In this document: positions 31,857 to 39,676 of the stretch, in pieces
Position numbering within the stretch: the first letter of the stretch is position 1
Layout: each line of letters starts with the position of its first letter
Assembly: GCF_003234085.1 (NCBI RefSeq)
Contig: NZ_QKSD01000015.1
Location: forward strand, 1 to 64,000
Origin: Curtobacterium sp. MCPF17_052
Lineage (GTDB): Bacteria > Actinomycetota > Actinomycetes > Actinomycetales > Microbacteriaceae
DNA: 64,000 nucleotides
Direction: 5' to 3'
Notes under the pieces: model-generated
What the model was told of the DNA's origin: nothing
The model's input: only the letters and a program-made list of their open reading frames with translations
Databases searched by the model: none
Program-made: the position numbers and the translations under genes

Positions 31857-32348
31857 ATGAGCAATTCGATGATCGACCACGAGCACGTTCGCGTACTGGT
31901 GTGGGCGGGGCTGCAGCCTCGATTCGGAGGACCCCTCCGCTGGTGGTTCGACGACGGTTCGACGCGAGCGGACCGGATCCTGACCGAAGCGGATGCTGCC
32001 TCGGTCGGAGCGATGCTCGTGGCGCAAAACGAAGCCGCGTTCAACGATGTTCACGAGTGGGAGGACCCGCATGCCCCCTACGAGCACGCCTCTCCGCTCC
32101 GCGACGATTGGTCGGCGGTCGCCGTGCTGAAGGCGTTGCAGCACTACGTGTACCACGCGTTTCTCGACGAGGACCATGACGAGTGGACGTCGAATGAGGC
32201 GGGCATGTTCTGCTCCGCGCTGTCCGGGTCGATTGTCGCAAGCGTCCCTGGGTGGGATCCGACGACCTGGACGCCAGCAGTGCTGCGCGCGGCGCCAGGG
32301 TACGTCGAGGCGCCGCTGGAGATCAACAGAAGCTCCTCTGCGCCCTGA
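31857..32348 (+). CDS. hypothetical protein, 163 aa
   Basis: ATG 31857. Acidic, Trp-rich and helical: MIDHEHVRVLVWAGLQPRFG, LRWWFDDGSTRADRILTEA, SAVAVLKALQHYVYHAFLDE, WTSNEAGMFCSALSGSIVAS. No membrane segment or known motif. The style is that of small immunity or hydrolase-associated proteins, but I cannot assign it. Confidence 0.65.
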   Translation: MSNSMIDHEHVRVLVWAGLQPRFGGPLRWWFDDGSTRADRILTEADAASVGAMLVAQNEAAFNDVHEWEDPHAPYEHASPLRDDWSAVAVLKALQHYVYHAFLDEDHDEWTSNEAGMFCSALSGSIVASVPGWDPTTWTPAVLRAAPGYVEAPLEINRSSSAP

Positions 32349-32372
32349 AGCGGCCCCGGATGGGGGGAAAGC

Positions 32373-32398
32373 CCGGTAGATGATCGGCCGTTCAAGGG
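32373..32398 (+). repeat. cassette-boundary site 31
   Basis: Left CCGGTAGAT, core GATC, right GGCCGTTCAAGGG; the right arm is diverged. Confidence 0.7.
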
Positions 32399-32556
32399 CT
32401 TGTTGGCAGCGTCAAGGCCAAGTTCGGCGGCGCCGATTCCCAGGACGACAGCGGAGATGCCTGAGCGCGTGCAAGCGATACGCGTCACCACCAGCCGAGA
32501 TGCGGCGCTCACGGCGGCGCAGTGGGAACCGCCGAAACTTCGCTCATTGATCCGTC

Positions 32557-32582
32557 TCGATAGACGATCGGCTATCGAGACA
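32557..32582 (+). repeat. cassette-boundary site 32 (last)
   Basis: Left TCGATAGAC, core GATC, right GGCTATCGAGACA. The outer arms extend the dyad to GTCTCGATAG / CTATCGAGAC. Only 184 bp after site 31, with no clear gene between. Confidence 0.92.
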
Positions 32583-33089
32583 CCAGGACCTGGCAACCGA
32601 GAAGGTCGAGCGGGACTGCTGCAGGTTCGGTTGACTCCTGACGGGTAGGGGGCGTTGGCTCCGCCTTTTCACGACGGGCGGTTCCATGACGGAATACGTT
32701 GGCCGTTCGGGTCTGCCCGCTGAGCTTCCCAGCGACATCAGCGCGACCTCGTCTGCTACTGCGCGGCGAGCTCTGGTGCCAGCGGGACCTATTTCTGGCC
32801 CGGCCGCGGTTCCCGACGATGGCCATGCCGAGGTGGATCGTGGAGCTGGCGACGGGAGCCGCCCCCTCGCAGCGGTGTTCGACGCCACCCGCAACGAGCA
32901 ATGCGGCGGGCCTGACAGAGGCCGGGGCTGCACGGCCCGTCAGGAACTGACAGTTGTGATTGCTCCTTTTCCCTCACCTGAACTGCTTGAGCCGGCTGAT
33001 CAGCGCTGACAAGTTCGTTCAGAAGCTGACACGAAAGCTGACCGCTCGACCGGTTCCGTCATGTGCACCGACGAGTGCAGGTGCGGTCG
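32583..33089. other. about 500 bp with no supported gene
   Basis: No frame has a recognisable domain or a good ribosome site. It is the right edge of the array. A short imperfect repeat, GCTGACA, recurs near 33006-33035. I see no copy of the tRNA-Arg 3' end. Confidence 0.5.
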
Positions 33090-34169
33090 TCAGTGGTCGT
33101 GGTGGAGTGGCCATGCCGGGAACGGGTCGCCGTACCGCCTCCAGCTCGTCGGGCCGGCGAGGAGTTCGTCGTCCGTGAGCAGGCACGCGTGCAGGGCGGC
33201 GATGATCTCGTCGCGGTCGAGGTGCTCGCCGAAGAAGACCATCTCCTGGCCGACCGGCGCATCCGGATCCCAACTCGCGATGCCCGTGGGGTCGAGGGAC
33301 ACCGTGTCGCCGGCGCTGCGCCAGGAGCCGTGGTGGTCGGGGCGGGTGGCGAGCTGGACCAACCCGCGCGACCGGGCGATACGGCCGACCTGGTCGGGGA
33401 CGAGTCGATGCCGGACCGAGTCGAACAGGCGGTCGGGGTGGAACGGTCGGGGGTCCCGGAACACGAGGACGTCGACCCCGTTCCGGGACGCTGCCGGGAG
33501 GTCGGGCTCGGCGAGGGCTCGAGTCCACCCCATCCGCCGCCCGATGCGGCGGGCGCAACCCCGGCCTCCAGGCCATCCTGTCGGCTGCCGCGCCGTCGCG
33601 AGGGACGTGACCACTGCTGCGTCCGGGTTGAGGCGCTGCACCAGGCCGACGGTGCTGCGGAGCTGCTCCGGGGGCACGTCCGCTGCGTCGGCGAGCACGA
33701 CGACCGTGGCGAACTCGAGCTGTGATGCCAGGGACTCGGCAGTGACGAAGTCGACGGCGGGGGCCGGCGCCGCCGACAGCAACCAGCGGTGGACGTCCCA
33801 GACCCGCGCCACGGTCACCAGATCGTGCAGTTCTGCCGGCGGGCCCTCGTTGCGTCGGCCCTCGAGTTCGGTCTCGAGCACGAAGCCCACTTCCATCACG
33901 TCCGCCTCCGCATCGAGCTCGATGACGGTTCGGCCGGTGGCGCCGGCATGAGCGGCTGCGAGTGCACGCTCCGCGAGGACGAGGGCGAACTCCCCGCTGT
34001 CCTCGGTCTCGTCCGTGATGTCGCTGGCCGGGGCGTCCTCGGCCAGCGCTCCCGCGATCATCCGGGAAACCCGGGAGCGTTCCGTCGGGTCCAGTCCGCT
34101 GACGAGGGCGACCCGGAGGGCCGGGGCTGGTGGGCGGGCGGTGTCTCGGGCTTCCGTGGAACGGTCCAT
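33090..34169 (-). CDS. CobW/G3E-like protein with degenerate P-loop
   Basis: 359 aa from ATG 34169, chosen because the upstream ATG-like starts fall in the Zur-like operator. The layout is that of zinc-linked CobW/COG0523 proteins: N-terminal strand LRVALVSGLDPTERSRVSRM where GFLGAGKTT is expected, a middle FATVVVLADAADVPPEQLRS, and a C-terminal CobW domain (VDVLVFRDPRPFHPDRLFDS ... EMVFFGEHLDRDEIIAAL). The Gly-Lys-Thr of the P-loop is missing, so GTP hydrolysis is doubtful. Divergent from the L36 paralogue across a shared operator, consistent with the zinc-starvation response. Confidence 0.8.
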   Translation of the reverse strand: MDRSTEARDTARPPAPALRVALVSGLDPTERSRVSRMIAGALAEDAPASDITDETEDSGEFALVLAERALAAAHAGATGRTVIELDAEADVMEVGFVLETELEGRRNEGPPAELHDLVTVARVWDVHRWLLSAAPAPAVDFVTAESLASQLEFATVVVLADAADVPPEQLRSTVGLVQRLNPDAAVVTSLATARQPTGWPGGRGCARRIGRRMGWTRALAEPDLPAASRNGVDVLVFRDPRPFHPDRLFDSVRHRLVPDQVGRIARSRGLVQLATRPDHHGSWRSAGDTVSLDPTGIASWDPDAPVGQEMVFFGEHLDRDEIIAALHACLLTDDELLAGPTSWRRYGDPFPAWPLHHDH

Positions 34170-34183
34170 GCCGACTGCTCTAG

Positions 34184-34198
34184 TGAGAACCATTATCA
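34184..34198. promoter_or_regulatory. Zur-like operator 1
   Basis: TGAGAACCATTATCA, a dyad of the type TGAtAAt..nnTTnTCA, between the divergent CobW-like and L36 genes. Zur represses exactly these two gene classes in other Actinobacteria. Confidence 0.75.
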
Positions 34199-34210
34199 AC
34201 AGGAGTCGTC

Positions 34211-34333
34211 ATGAAGGTCCGGAACTCACTCAAGTCCCTGAAGAAGCTGCCCGGTGCGCAGGTCGTCCGCCGCCGCGGTCGCACCTTCGTCATCAACAAG
34301 CTGGACCCGCGCGGCAAGGGGCGCCAGGGCTGA
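34211..34333 (+). CDS. ykgO: alternative (zinc-free) ribosomal protein L36
   Basis: 40 aa: [19 protein letters not shown] then [20 protein letters not shown]. It has the L36 layout, but the Cys/His zinc ribbon of the housekeeping form is absent. Such C-minus paralogues replace the zinc protein in ribosomes when zinc is scarce and free the metal. The start has an ideal AGGAG site, and the Zur-like operator lies 13 bp before the start codon. Confidence 0.95.
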   Translation: MKVRNSLKSLKKLPGAQVVRRRGRTFVINKLDPRGKGRQG

Positions 34334-34395
34334 GACCGGCCGTCGCGCTCGGGGCGATTTGGCGGACCGATCCGTCTCCCTCTAGCGTCACGATC

Positions 34396-35399
34396 ATGAA
34401 AACCATTATCACTACCACGGTGGTCGTCGCGGCGCTCGCCCTCCCCGGGTGTGCGAACTCCTCCGCGTCCGGTCGGTCGTCCACGACCCCGTCGGCCGTT
34501 TCCACGCTGACGAGCTGCGGCATGCAGCTGACCGTCCCCGCGCCTCCCGAACGGGCGGTGACCCTGGAGCAGGGCGCGACCGAGGTCATGCTGGCGCTCG
34601 GACTGCAGGACCGGATGGTGGGGACCAGCTACCTCACCGACGCCGTGGCCCCGGCGTGGCGATCGGCCTACGACGACGTGCCGGTGCTCGCCGAGCAGTA
34701 CCCGAGCACCGAGCAGCTCCGCGAGGCGAACCCCGACTTCGTCTACTCGATGCGCGCCTCTGCGTTCGCGTCCGACGCTGCCGGGAGTCGTCAGGAACTC
34801 ATCGACCTCGGCGTGCCGGCCTACCTGTCCGCGAACGACTGCGAGGACCCGGCGCTCGTCCCCGACGAGGTCGGCTTCGACGCGATCCTCGACGAGGTCA
34901 CCGACATCGCTCGGGTCTTCGACGTCGAGCAGCGGGGCCGCGACCTCGTCGCCGAGCAGCGGGACACCCTCGAGCGGGTGACGGCAGCAGCCTCGGACAC
35001 GGGGGCGCCGTCCGTCGTCTGGCTCTACTCCTCGGTCAACGGGCACCGGTGGTGGCCGGTGCGAACGGGCTCGCCGACACCATGGGCCGTGTGGCGGGCG
35101 CGACCAACGCCTTCGACGACCTGGATGCGCAGTGGAGCGAGACCAGCTGGGACGAGATCGCGCAGCGCGACCCGGACGTCATCGTCGTCGCCGACCTGTC
35201 CCGCGGCCTGCCCGGCGACAGCGCCGACGACAAGATCGACCAGCTCCGGTCCGACGCCGTCACGAAGGACCTCAGCGCCGTCCGCGACGACCACCTGATC
35301 GCCGTCCCGGCGACGGAACTCGACCCCTCGGTGCGGAGCATCGACGCCCTGGAGACCGTCTCCACCGCCCTGACCGAGTACTCGGAGGACCGACGATGA
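34396..35399 (+). pseudogene. metal/siderophore ABC binding lipoprotein, frameshifted
   Basis: Class-III periplasmic binding protein of the FecB/BtuF type, partner of the FecCD importer downstream. The N-terminus has a lipoprotein signal (TTTVVVAALALPGCANSS); then come ERAVTLEQGATEVMLALGL and LREANPDFVYSMRA. The frame breaks near 35045: up to WLYSSVNG it is read in one frame, and then APVVAGANGLADTMGRVAGA continues in another, needing one extra base in a run of G. The C-terminal part ends DALETVSTALTEYSEDRR and overlaps the methyltransferase start by ATGA. Either a recent inactivating deletion or a sequencing error. Confidence 0.85.
34397..34411. promoter_or_regulatory. Zur-like operator 2, on the start codon
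   Basis: TGAAAACCATTATCA, 13 of 15 bases identical in pattern to operator 1, begins at the second base of the binding-protein ATG, so it also encodes the first residues (KTII). Repressor bound there would block a leaderless or very short-leader transcript. Confidence 0.6.
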
Positions 35400-36172
35400 C
35401 CACGACCACCACGCCCACCCCTGCCGAGACCGAGCAGGCGCTCGGCCTCCTCGCGGCCTGGGACGCCCAGCAGGCTGCCTACATCACCAACCGCGAGCAA
35501 CGCTTCGCGATCATGCTCGACGTCGTCGACCAGGTCGTGCCGCAGGGTGGCATCGTCCTCGACCTGGCGAGCGGACCTGGCTCGATCAGCCAGCGGGTCG
35601 TCGGCCGGCGGCCGGACATCACCTGCATCGCGCTCGACCACGACCCGGTGCTCCTGGAACTCGGGCGGACGGCGCTCGCCGGGCAGCCGGTGCGTTTCGT
35701 CGACGCCGACCTCTGGGACCGCGACTGGACGGCGGGCCTGGACGGCGCGATCCCCGACGCGGTCCTCAGCTCCACCGCCCTGCACTGGTTGCCGTCGGAC
35801 GTCCTCAGCCGCGTCTACAACGACCTCGGGTCGATCGTGCCGCCCGGTGGTGTGGTGCTCAACGCCGACCACCTCCGTCACCTCGACGGCCGCACGCTGT
35901 TCGCCGAGCTCAGCGCACTCGACGACGAGCGCACCCAGCAGGCCGACCGGGCGTCGGGCGCGCTCGACTGGGACCAGTGGTTCGCGGAGGTCACCGCGGT
36001 CGAGCGGTACGGCCGGCTCGCCGCCGAGCGGGAGCGCCGGTTCGAGCACCGACCGCCGAACCCCGAACTCAGCCTGGGCTTCCACGTCGCGGCACTCGAA
36101 GTCGCCGGCTTCATCGAGGTCGGTCCGATCTGGCAGTACCTCGACGACTTCGTCGTGCTCGCCCGACGGTGA
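35396..36172 (+). CDS. class I SAM-dependent methyltransferase
   Basis: 258 aa. The Rossmann motif I is IVLDLASGPGSISQRVVGR, motif II CIALDHDPVLLELGRTAL, motif III VRFVDADLWDRD, then AVLSSTALHWLPSD, a pattern of trans-aconitate or small-molecule methyltransferases. It lies inside the importer operon (ATGA overlap with the binding protein, GTGA overlap with the permease), so it probably works on the imported compound or metallophore; that is inference. Not a usual member of FecCD operons. Confidence 0.88.
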   Translation: MTTTTTPTPAETEQALGLLAAWDAQQAAYITNREQRFAIMLDVVDQVVPQGGIVLDLASGPGSISQRVVGRRPDITCIALDHDPVLLELGRTALAGQPVRFVDADLWDRDWTAGLDGAIPDAVLSSTALHWLPSDVLSRVYNDLGSIVPPGGVVLNADHLRHLDGRTLFAELSALDDERTQQADRASGALDWDQWFAEVTAVERYGRLAAERERRFEHRPPNPELSLGFHVAALEVAGFIEVGPIWQYLDDFVVLARR

Positions 36173-37188
36173 GCGCGACCGCGCTCCGCGGTGCCGTCGT
36201 CGTGCCGGTGCTCATGGCCGCGCTCGTCGTGGTCGTCGTCGCGGGCGTGACGCTGGCCGGAGGCTCGATCACGTGGGTGGACACGGTGCGGTCGATCGGC
36301 ACCCACCTCGGTCTGCCGGTCACCCCGCTGGCCCGGCTCGCGGACTCCGTGGTGTGGCAACTGCGACTACCGAGGGTCCTGCTCGCCGCCTCGGCCGGTG
36401 CGGGACTCGCGGTGAGCGGCTGCGTGTTGCAGGCCGTGACCCGCAACGTGCTCGCGGAGCCCTACCTGCTCGGGATCTCGTCCGGTGCGTCGACGGGGGC
36501 GGTCCTCGTCCTGGTGCTCGGTCTCGGCGCGGGATCCGTCACCCTGGCCGGCGGCGCGCTGGTCGGTGGGCTCGTCTCGTTCGCGCTGGTGTTCGCGTTG
36601 ATGGGACGGGACACCGCGAGCACCAGCCGAGTCGTGTTGACCGGGGTCGTCGTCGGGCAGTTGTTCGCCGCCGTGACCTCCCTCGTCGTCACGGCCTGGG
36701 GCGACGCGGAGGCGACGCGGGGCATCACGTACTGGCTGCTCGGGTCCCTCGCGGCCGCGCGGTGGTCCGCGGTGGTGGTCTGCGCCGTGGTGGTCGCGGT
36801 CGCGACCGCCGTGTTCGTCGCCGTCGCACCGGCGCTGGACGCCTTCGTATTCGGGCACGACGCCGCCGTGGCCCTCGGCATCGACGTCCGGCTCCTGCGG
36901 GTCGTCGTGCTCGTCGGCGCAGCGGCGACGACCGCCGCGGTCGTCGCCGCGGTCGGGGCGATCGGTTTCGTCGGACTCGTGGTCCCGCACGCCGCCCGCA
37001 TGCTCGTCGGACCCGGCCACCGCCTCCTGCTGCCGGTGTCCGCCCTCGCCGGCGGAGTGTTCCTCGTCGTCGCGGACCTGGCCGGGCGACTCGCGTTCGC
37101 ACCGCACCAGATCCCGGTCGGTGTCGTCACGGCGCTCATCGGAGTGCCGACCTTCCTGGTGGTCCTCCGCCGAGGGCAGCGCGCATGA
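36169..37188 (+). CDS. FecCD-family ABC importer permease
   Basis: 339 aa from GTG. Ten hydrophobic helices in the BtuC/FecD pattern; seen are LRLPRVLLAASAGAGLAVSG near residues 65-85, NVLAEPYLLGISSGASTGAV, and AVGAIGFVGLVVPHAARMLV near the C-terminus, which contacts the ATPase. Substrates of this family are siderophores, heme, cobalamin or chelated metals; the Zur-like operator upstream points to a zinc-related ligand. Confidence 0.92.
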   Translation: MSATALRGAVVVPVLMAALVVVVVAGVTLAGGSITWVDTVRSIGTHLGLPVTPLARLADSVVWQLRLPRVLLAASAGAGLAVSGCVLQAVTRNVLAEPYLLGISSGASTGAVLVLVLGLGAGSVTLAGGALVGGLVSFALVFALMGRDTASTSRVVLTGVVVGQLFAAVTSLVVTAWGDAEATRGITYWLLGSLAAARWSAVVVCAVVVAVATAVFVAVAPALDAFVFGHDAAVALGIDVRLLRVVVLVGAAATTAAVVAAVGAIGFVGLVVPHAARMLVGPGHRLLLPVSALAGGVFLVVADLAGRLAFAPHQIPVGVVTALIGVPTFLVVLRRGQRA

Positions 37189-38012
37189 CCGCGGCAGGGT
37201 CCGAGCCCGGCGAGCGCGCGGCGGGGTCCGAACCCGGTCTGCTCTCGGCGCGACGAGTGGGACGCTCCGTCCACGGCGTGCGACTCCTGACGGAGGTCGA
37301 CCTGGTCGCGCCACGCGGGTGGATCACCGGGATCGTGGGCCCGAACGGGTCGGGCAAGTCGACGCTCGCCCGGTGCCTGGCCGGGGTCACGCCTCCGGAC
37401 AGCGGAGCCGTCCTGCTCGACGAGGCGGACCTGCACGCGTTGCCGCGCCGATCGGTGGCCCGCCGTCTCGCCTTCGTCGAACAGCAGGGGCACACCGACA
37501 TCGACCACCGGGTCCTCGACGTGGTGCGGCTCGGGCGACTGCCGCACCGCTCACGCTTCGGCGGTCCCGACGAGGGTTCCGACCGGATCTGCCGGGAGGC
37601 ACTGGCGGCGGTGGGCATGGCGGGGACCGAGCAACGCCGCTGGAACGGGCTGTCGGGCGGCGAACGACAGCGGGTCCAGATCGCTCGTGCGTTCGCGCAG
37701 GAACCCGAGGTGCTCGTCCTCGACGAACCCCTCAATCACCTGGACGTGCACCACCAGTTCGAGCTCCTGGACCTGCTCCGAGACGGGTCCCGCACCGTCG
37801 TGGTCGTCCTCCACGACCTGGACATGGCGGCTCGCTACTGCGACCACGTGGTGGTGCTGTCGGAGGGACGGGTGGCGGCGGCAGGGGCACCGCGGACCGT
37901 GCTCACACCGGACCTGTTGGAGCGGGTGTTCCGGGTGCGCGGCCGAACGCGCGAGGCCTCGGAGGGCCTCCGGGTCGATCTCCTCGGCACCGCGTCCGAA
38001 GGGGCGCGCTGA
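37185..38012 (+). CDS. FecE-type ABC importer ATPase
   Basis: 275 aa; start overlaps the permease stop. Walker A GIVGPNGSGKSTLARCLAG, Q-loop LAFVEQQGHTD, signature LSGGERQRVQIARAFAQEPE, Walker B VLVLDEPLNHLDV, H-loop VVVLHDLDMAARY. The first 25 residues contain a repeat (AAGSEPGERAAGSEPG). Powers the adjacent permease. Confidence 0.93.
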   Translation: MTAAGSEPGERAAGSEPGLLSARRVGRSVHGVRLLTEVDLVAPRGWITGIVGPNGSGKSTLARCLAGVTPPDSGAVLLDEADLHALPRRSVARRLAFVEQQGHTDIDHRVLDVVRLGRLPHRSRFGGPDEGSDRICREALAAVGMAGTEQRRWNGLSGGERQRVQIARAFAQEPEVLVLDEPLNHLDVHHQFELLDLLRDGSRTVVVVLHDLDMAARYCDHVVVLSEGRVAAAGAPRTVLTPDLLERVFRVRGRTREASEGLRVDLLGTASEGAR

Positions 38013-38173
38013 CCGTGCTCCGCCGGGTCGGCCGGTCCTCGGGCTGTCCGCTGGCCCGGTCGTGCTCGGTGTGCCGTGCCGTCGAGCAGTCGCACGCCTC
38101 GGCTGCGGAAGCGCCGACGGGTGCGGTCGGACCGTCATCGGTGCACACTTGCTGCACCGAACGAGGAGGCCCC

Positions 38174-38557
38174 GTGTTCCGACCCGCCAGCGCCTACAGC
38201 GGCTTCAGCGTCGACGACGTCGACGCCGCCGTGGCCTTCTACGCGGGAGTGCTCGGCGTGGACGTCCGCGTCCTCGTCCCCGGACAGATGATGCAGCTCC
38301 TGTTGCCGGGCTCGGACGTCCCGGTGCTGCTCTACGGCAAGCCTGACCACACCCCGGCGACCTTCACCGTGCTCAACTTCGTGGTGGACGACATCGACAC
38401 GGCGCTCGACGACCTGGCGGCGCTCGGGGTCCGGCCGACCGACGGCGGACAGTGGGCGGACGACCGCCAGGTCCTCCGCGGGCGATCCCGCGACATGGGG
38501 CCGGACATCGCCTGGTTCACGGACCCGGCCGGCAATGTCTTCTCCGTGCAGCACTGA
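38174..38557 (+). CDS. VOC-family (glyoxalase-like) protein
   Basis: 127 aa from GTG 38174 (GAGGAGG upstream). Two beta-alpha-beta-beta-beta modules: YSGFSVDDVDAAVAFYAGVL and LNFVVDDIDTALDDLAALGV, ending MGPDIAWFTDPAGNVFSVQH. Members bind a metal and act on small molecules (glyoxalase, fosfomycin or bleomycin resistance, dioxygenase); the reaction here is unknown. Confidence 0.88.
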   Translation: MFRPASAYSGFSVDDVDAAVAFYAGVLGVDVRVLVPGQMMQLLLPGSDVPVLLYGKPDHTPATFTVLNFVVDDIDTALDDLAALGVRPTDGGQWADDRQVLRGRSRDMGPDIAWFTDPAGNVFSVQH

Positions 38558-38614
38558 TCGCACGGGCGAGACCCGGGCGGCCGGGTCGCGCTGAGCGAGA
38601 CCAGGGCAGCCCGG

Positions 38615-39571
38615 TCAGGACCGACCGACCGGCGGCCACCCTCTGTCGACGGGCGGCCGCCCTGGGCCGCCCGCGTCGCCCGACTCGTTCGTCGGGGCGA
38701 CCGCCAGCACGACGAGCACGACCGCGATGACCCCGAGCCCGACCCAGCCGACCGCCGTCAGCCGTTCGCCGACCACCAGGACGGCGAGCACCGCAGCCAC
38801 GGCCGGTTCGGTGAGCGTGACCGTCGTCGCCGTGCTCGCGGAGACCGTCGTCAGGCCGTAGCCGAACAACAGGTAGCCGAGGAACATCGGCACGAGGGCC
38901 ATGTACATCCCGACGGCGAGGTCCTGCGGAGTCGCCAGCAGCGGCGCCCCGGTGACGGCGAGGACCGGCATGAGGAGCAGCCCGCCGCCGCCGAACACCG
39001 CGCCCATCGCCGCTGCCCGCGGGACGCCCTCGTCCATCAGGCGGTGTGCGACCCAGGAGTACACGGCGTAGCCGGCACCGGCCACGAGCCCGAGCAGGAC
39101 CCCGAGGACCGTCGCCCCGGCCGGGCGCGCGGCGTCCTCGAGTCCGGAGAGGCAGAGCAGCACGCTGCCCAGGACGCCGAGCATGGCGGCGAGGATCCAC
39201 CACCGGCTGAGCGGGCGCCGGTCGACGACGCGTTCCAGCACCCCGGAGGCCAGGGGCGCGGACGCGAGTGACACGACCGACCCGACAGCCACGCCGGCCG
39301 TGTGCATCGAGCTGTAGAACGCGAGCGGGTAGACGGCGACCGCGAGGGCACCGACGACGACGAGGCCGCGGCGGTGCCGGAGCTGCGTGCGCGCACCACG
39401 CAACGCCCGGGCGCCGACCACGGCCTGCAGCAGACCGCCGACACCGAGTGCCGCGGCCCCGATCGCCAGCGGGCCGACGTCCGGGGCGAAGGTCGCCGCG
39501 GTCCCAGTGGTGCCCCAGAGCAGCGACGTGACCGTGATCGCGAGCAGGCCGGTGCGGCGTCCGTCCGTCAC
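38615..39571 (-). CDS. EamA/DMT-family transporter
   Basis: 318 aa from GTG 39571. Ten helices in two EamA halves, beginning [20 protein letters not shown]; the second half starts [19 protein letters not shown]. The end [20 protein letters not shown] is the usual conserved GE..t..gw.G motif of the family. Probably exports amino acids or metabolites. Divergent from nadE. Confidence 0.9.
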   Translation of the reverse strand: MTDGRRTGLLAITVTSLLWGTTGTAATFAPDVGPLAIGAAALGVGGLLQAVVGARALRGARTQLRHRRGLVVVGALAVAVYPLAFYSSMHTAGVAVGSVVSLASAPLASGVLERVVDRRPLSRWWILAAMLGVLGSVLLCLSGLEDAARPAGATVLGVLLGLVAGAGYAVYSWVAHRLMDEGVPRAAAMGAVFGGGGLLLMPVLAVTGAPLLATPQDLAVGMYMALVPMFLGYLLFGYGLTTVSASTATTVTLTEPAVAAVLAVLVVGERLTAVGWVGLGVIAVVLVVLAVAPTNESGDAGGPGRPPVDRGWPPVGRS

Positions 39572-39676
39572 AGTCGCACCTCCGTCGTCACGGTCACCGT
39601 AGTGGTCCGGATGCCGTTCACGAGCAGGTGCCGAGAACCCGTGCGGACGACGGTGGCGCGGGCGGATACTGGGGGA

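Larger units (their letters stand above)
16873..32582. mobile_element. candidate gene-cassette array bounded by dyad sites
   Basis: About 15.7 kb between tRNA-Arg and the CobW/L36 locus, holding about 28 reading frames of mostly 40-370 aa in both orientations. Almost every gene boundary has one copy of a 26-bp site: left arm about CCGGTAGCC, core GATC, right arm about GGCTATCGRGACR. All sites point the same way, while genes face either way. One cassette is duplicated with both ends at the site core. Gene content (acetyltransferases, kinases, immunity, MazG, NYN, small membrane proteins) resembles integron cassettes. No recombinase, transposase or phage gene is present, so any enzyme acts from elsewhere. 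Confidence 0.75.

Noticed and set aside
32399..32556. A gene between sites 31 and 32
   Set aside because: Only 158 bp; frames on both strands lack motifs and a good start.
16873..32582. Classical integron attC sites or XerCD dif modules
   Set aside because: No RYYYAAC/GTTRRRY boxes and no TTATGT-like XerD arm; arms and core differ from both.
16873..32582. CRISPR array
   Set aside because: Repeats are degenerate, spacing is gene-sized and variable, and there are no cas genes.
16873..32582. Simple transcriptional operators of one regulon
   Set aside because: Sites sit at both gene starts and gene ends, overlap stop codons, and the duplicated unit ends inside them. A secondary regulatory role is not excluded.
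32699..32950. Frames between the last site and the CobW-like gene
   Set aside because: No domain, poor ribosome sites and overlapping frames on both strands of similar quality.
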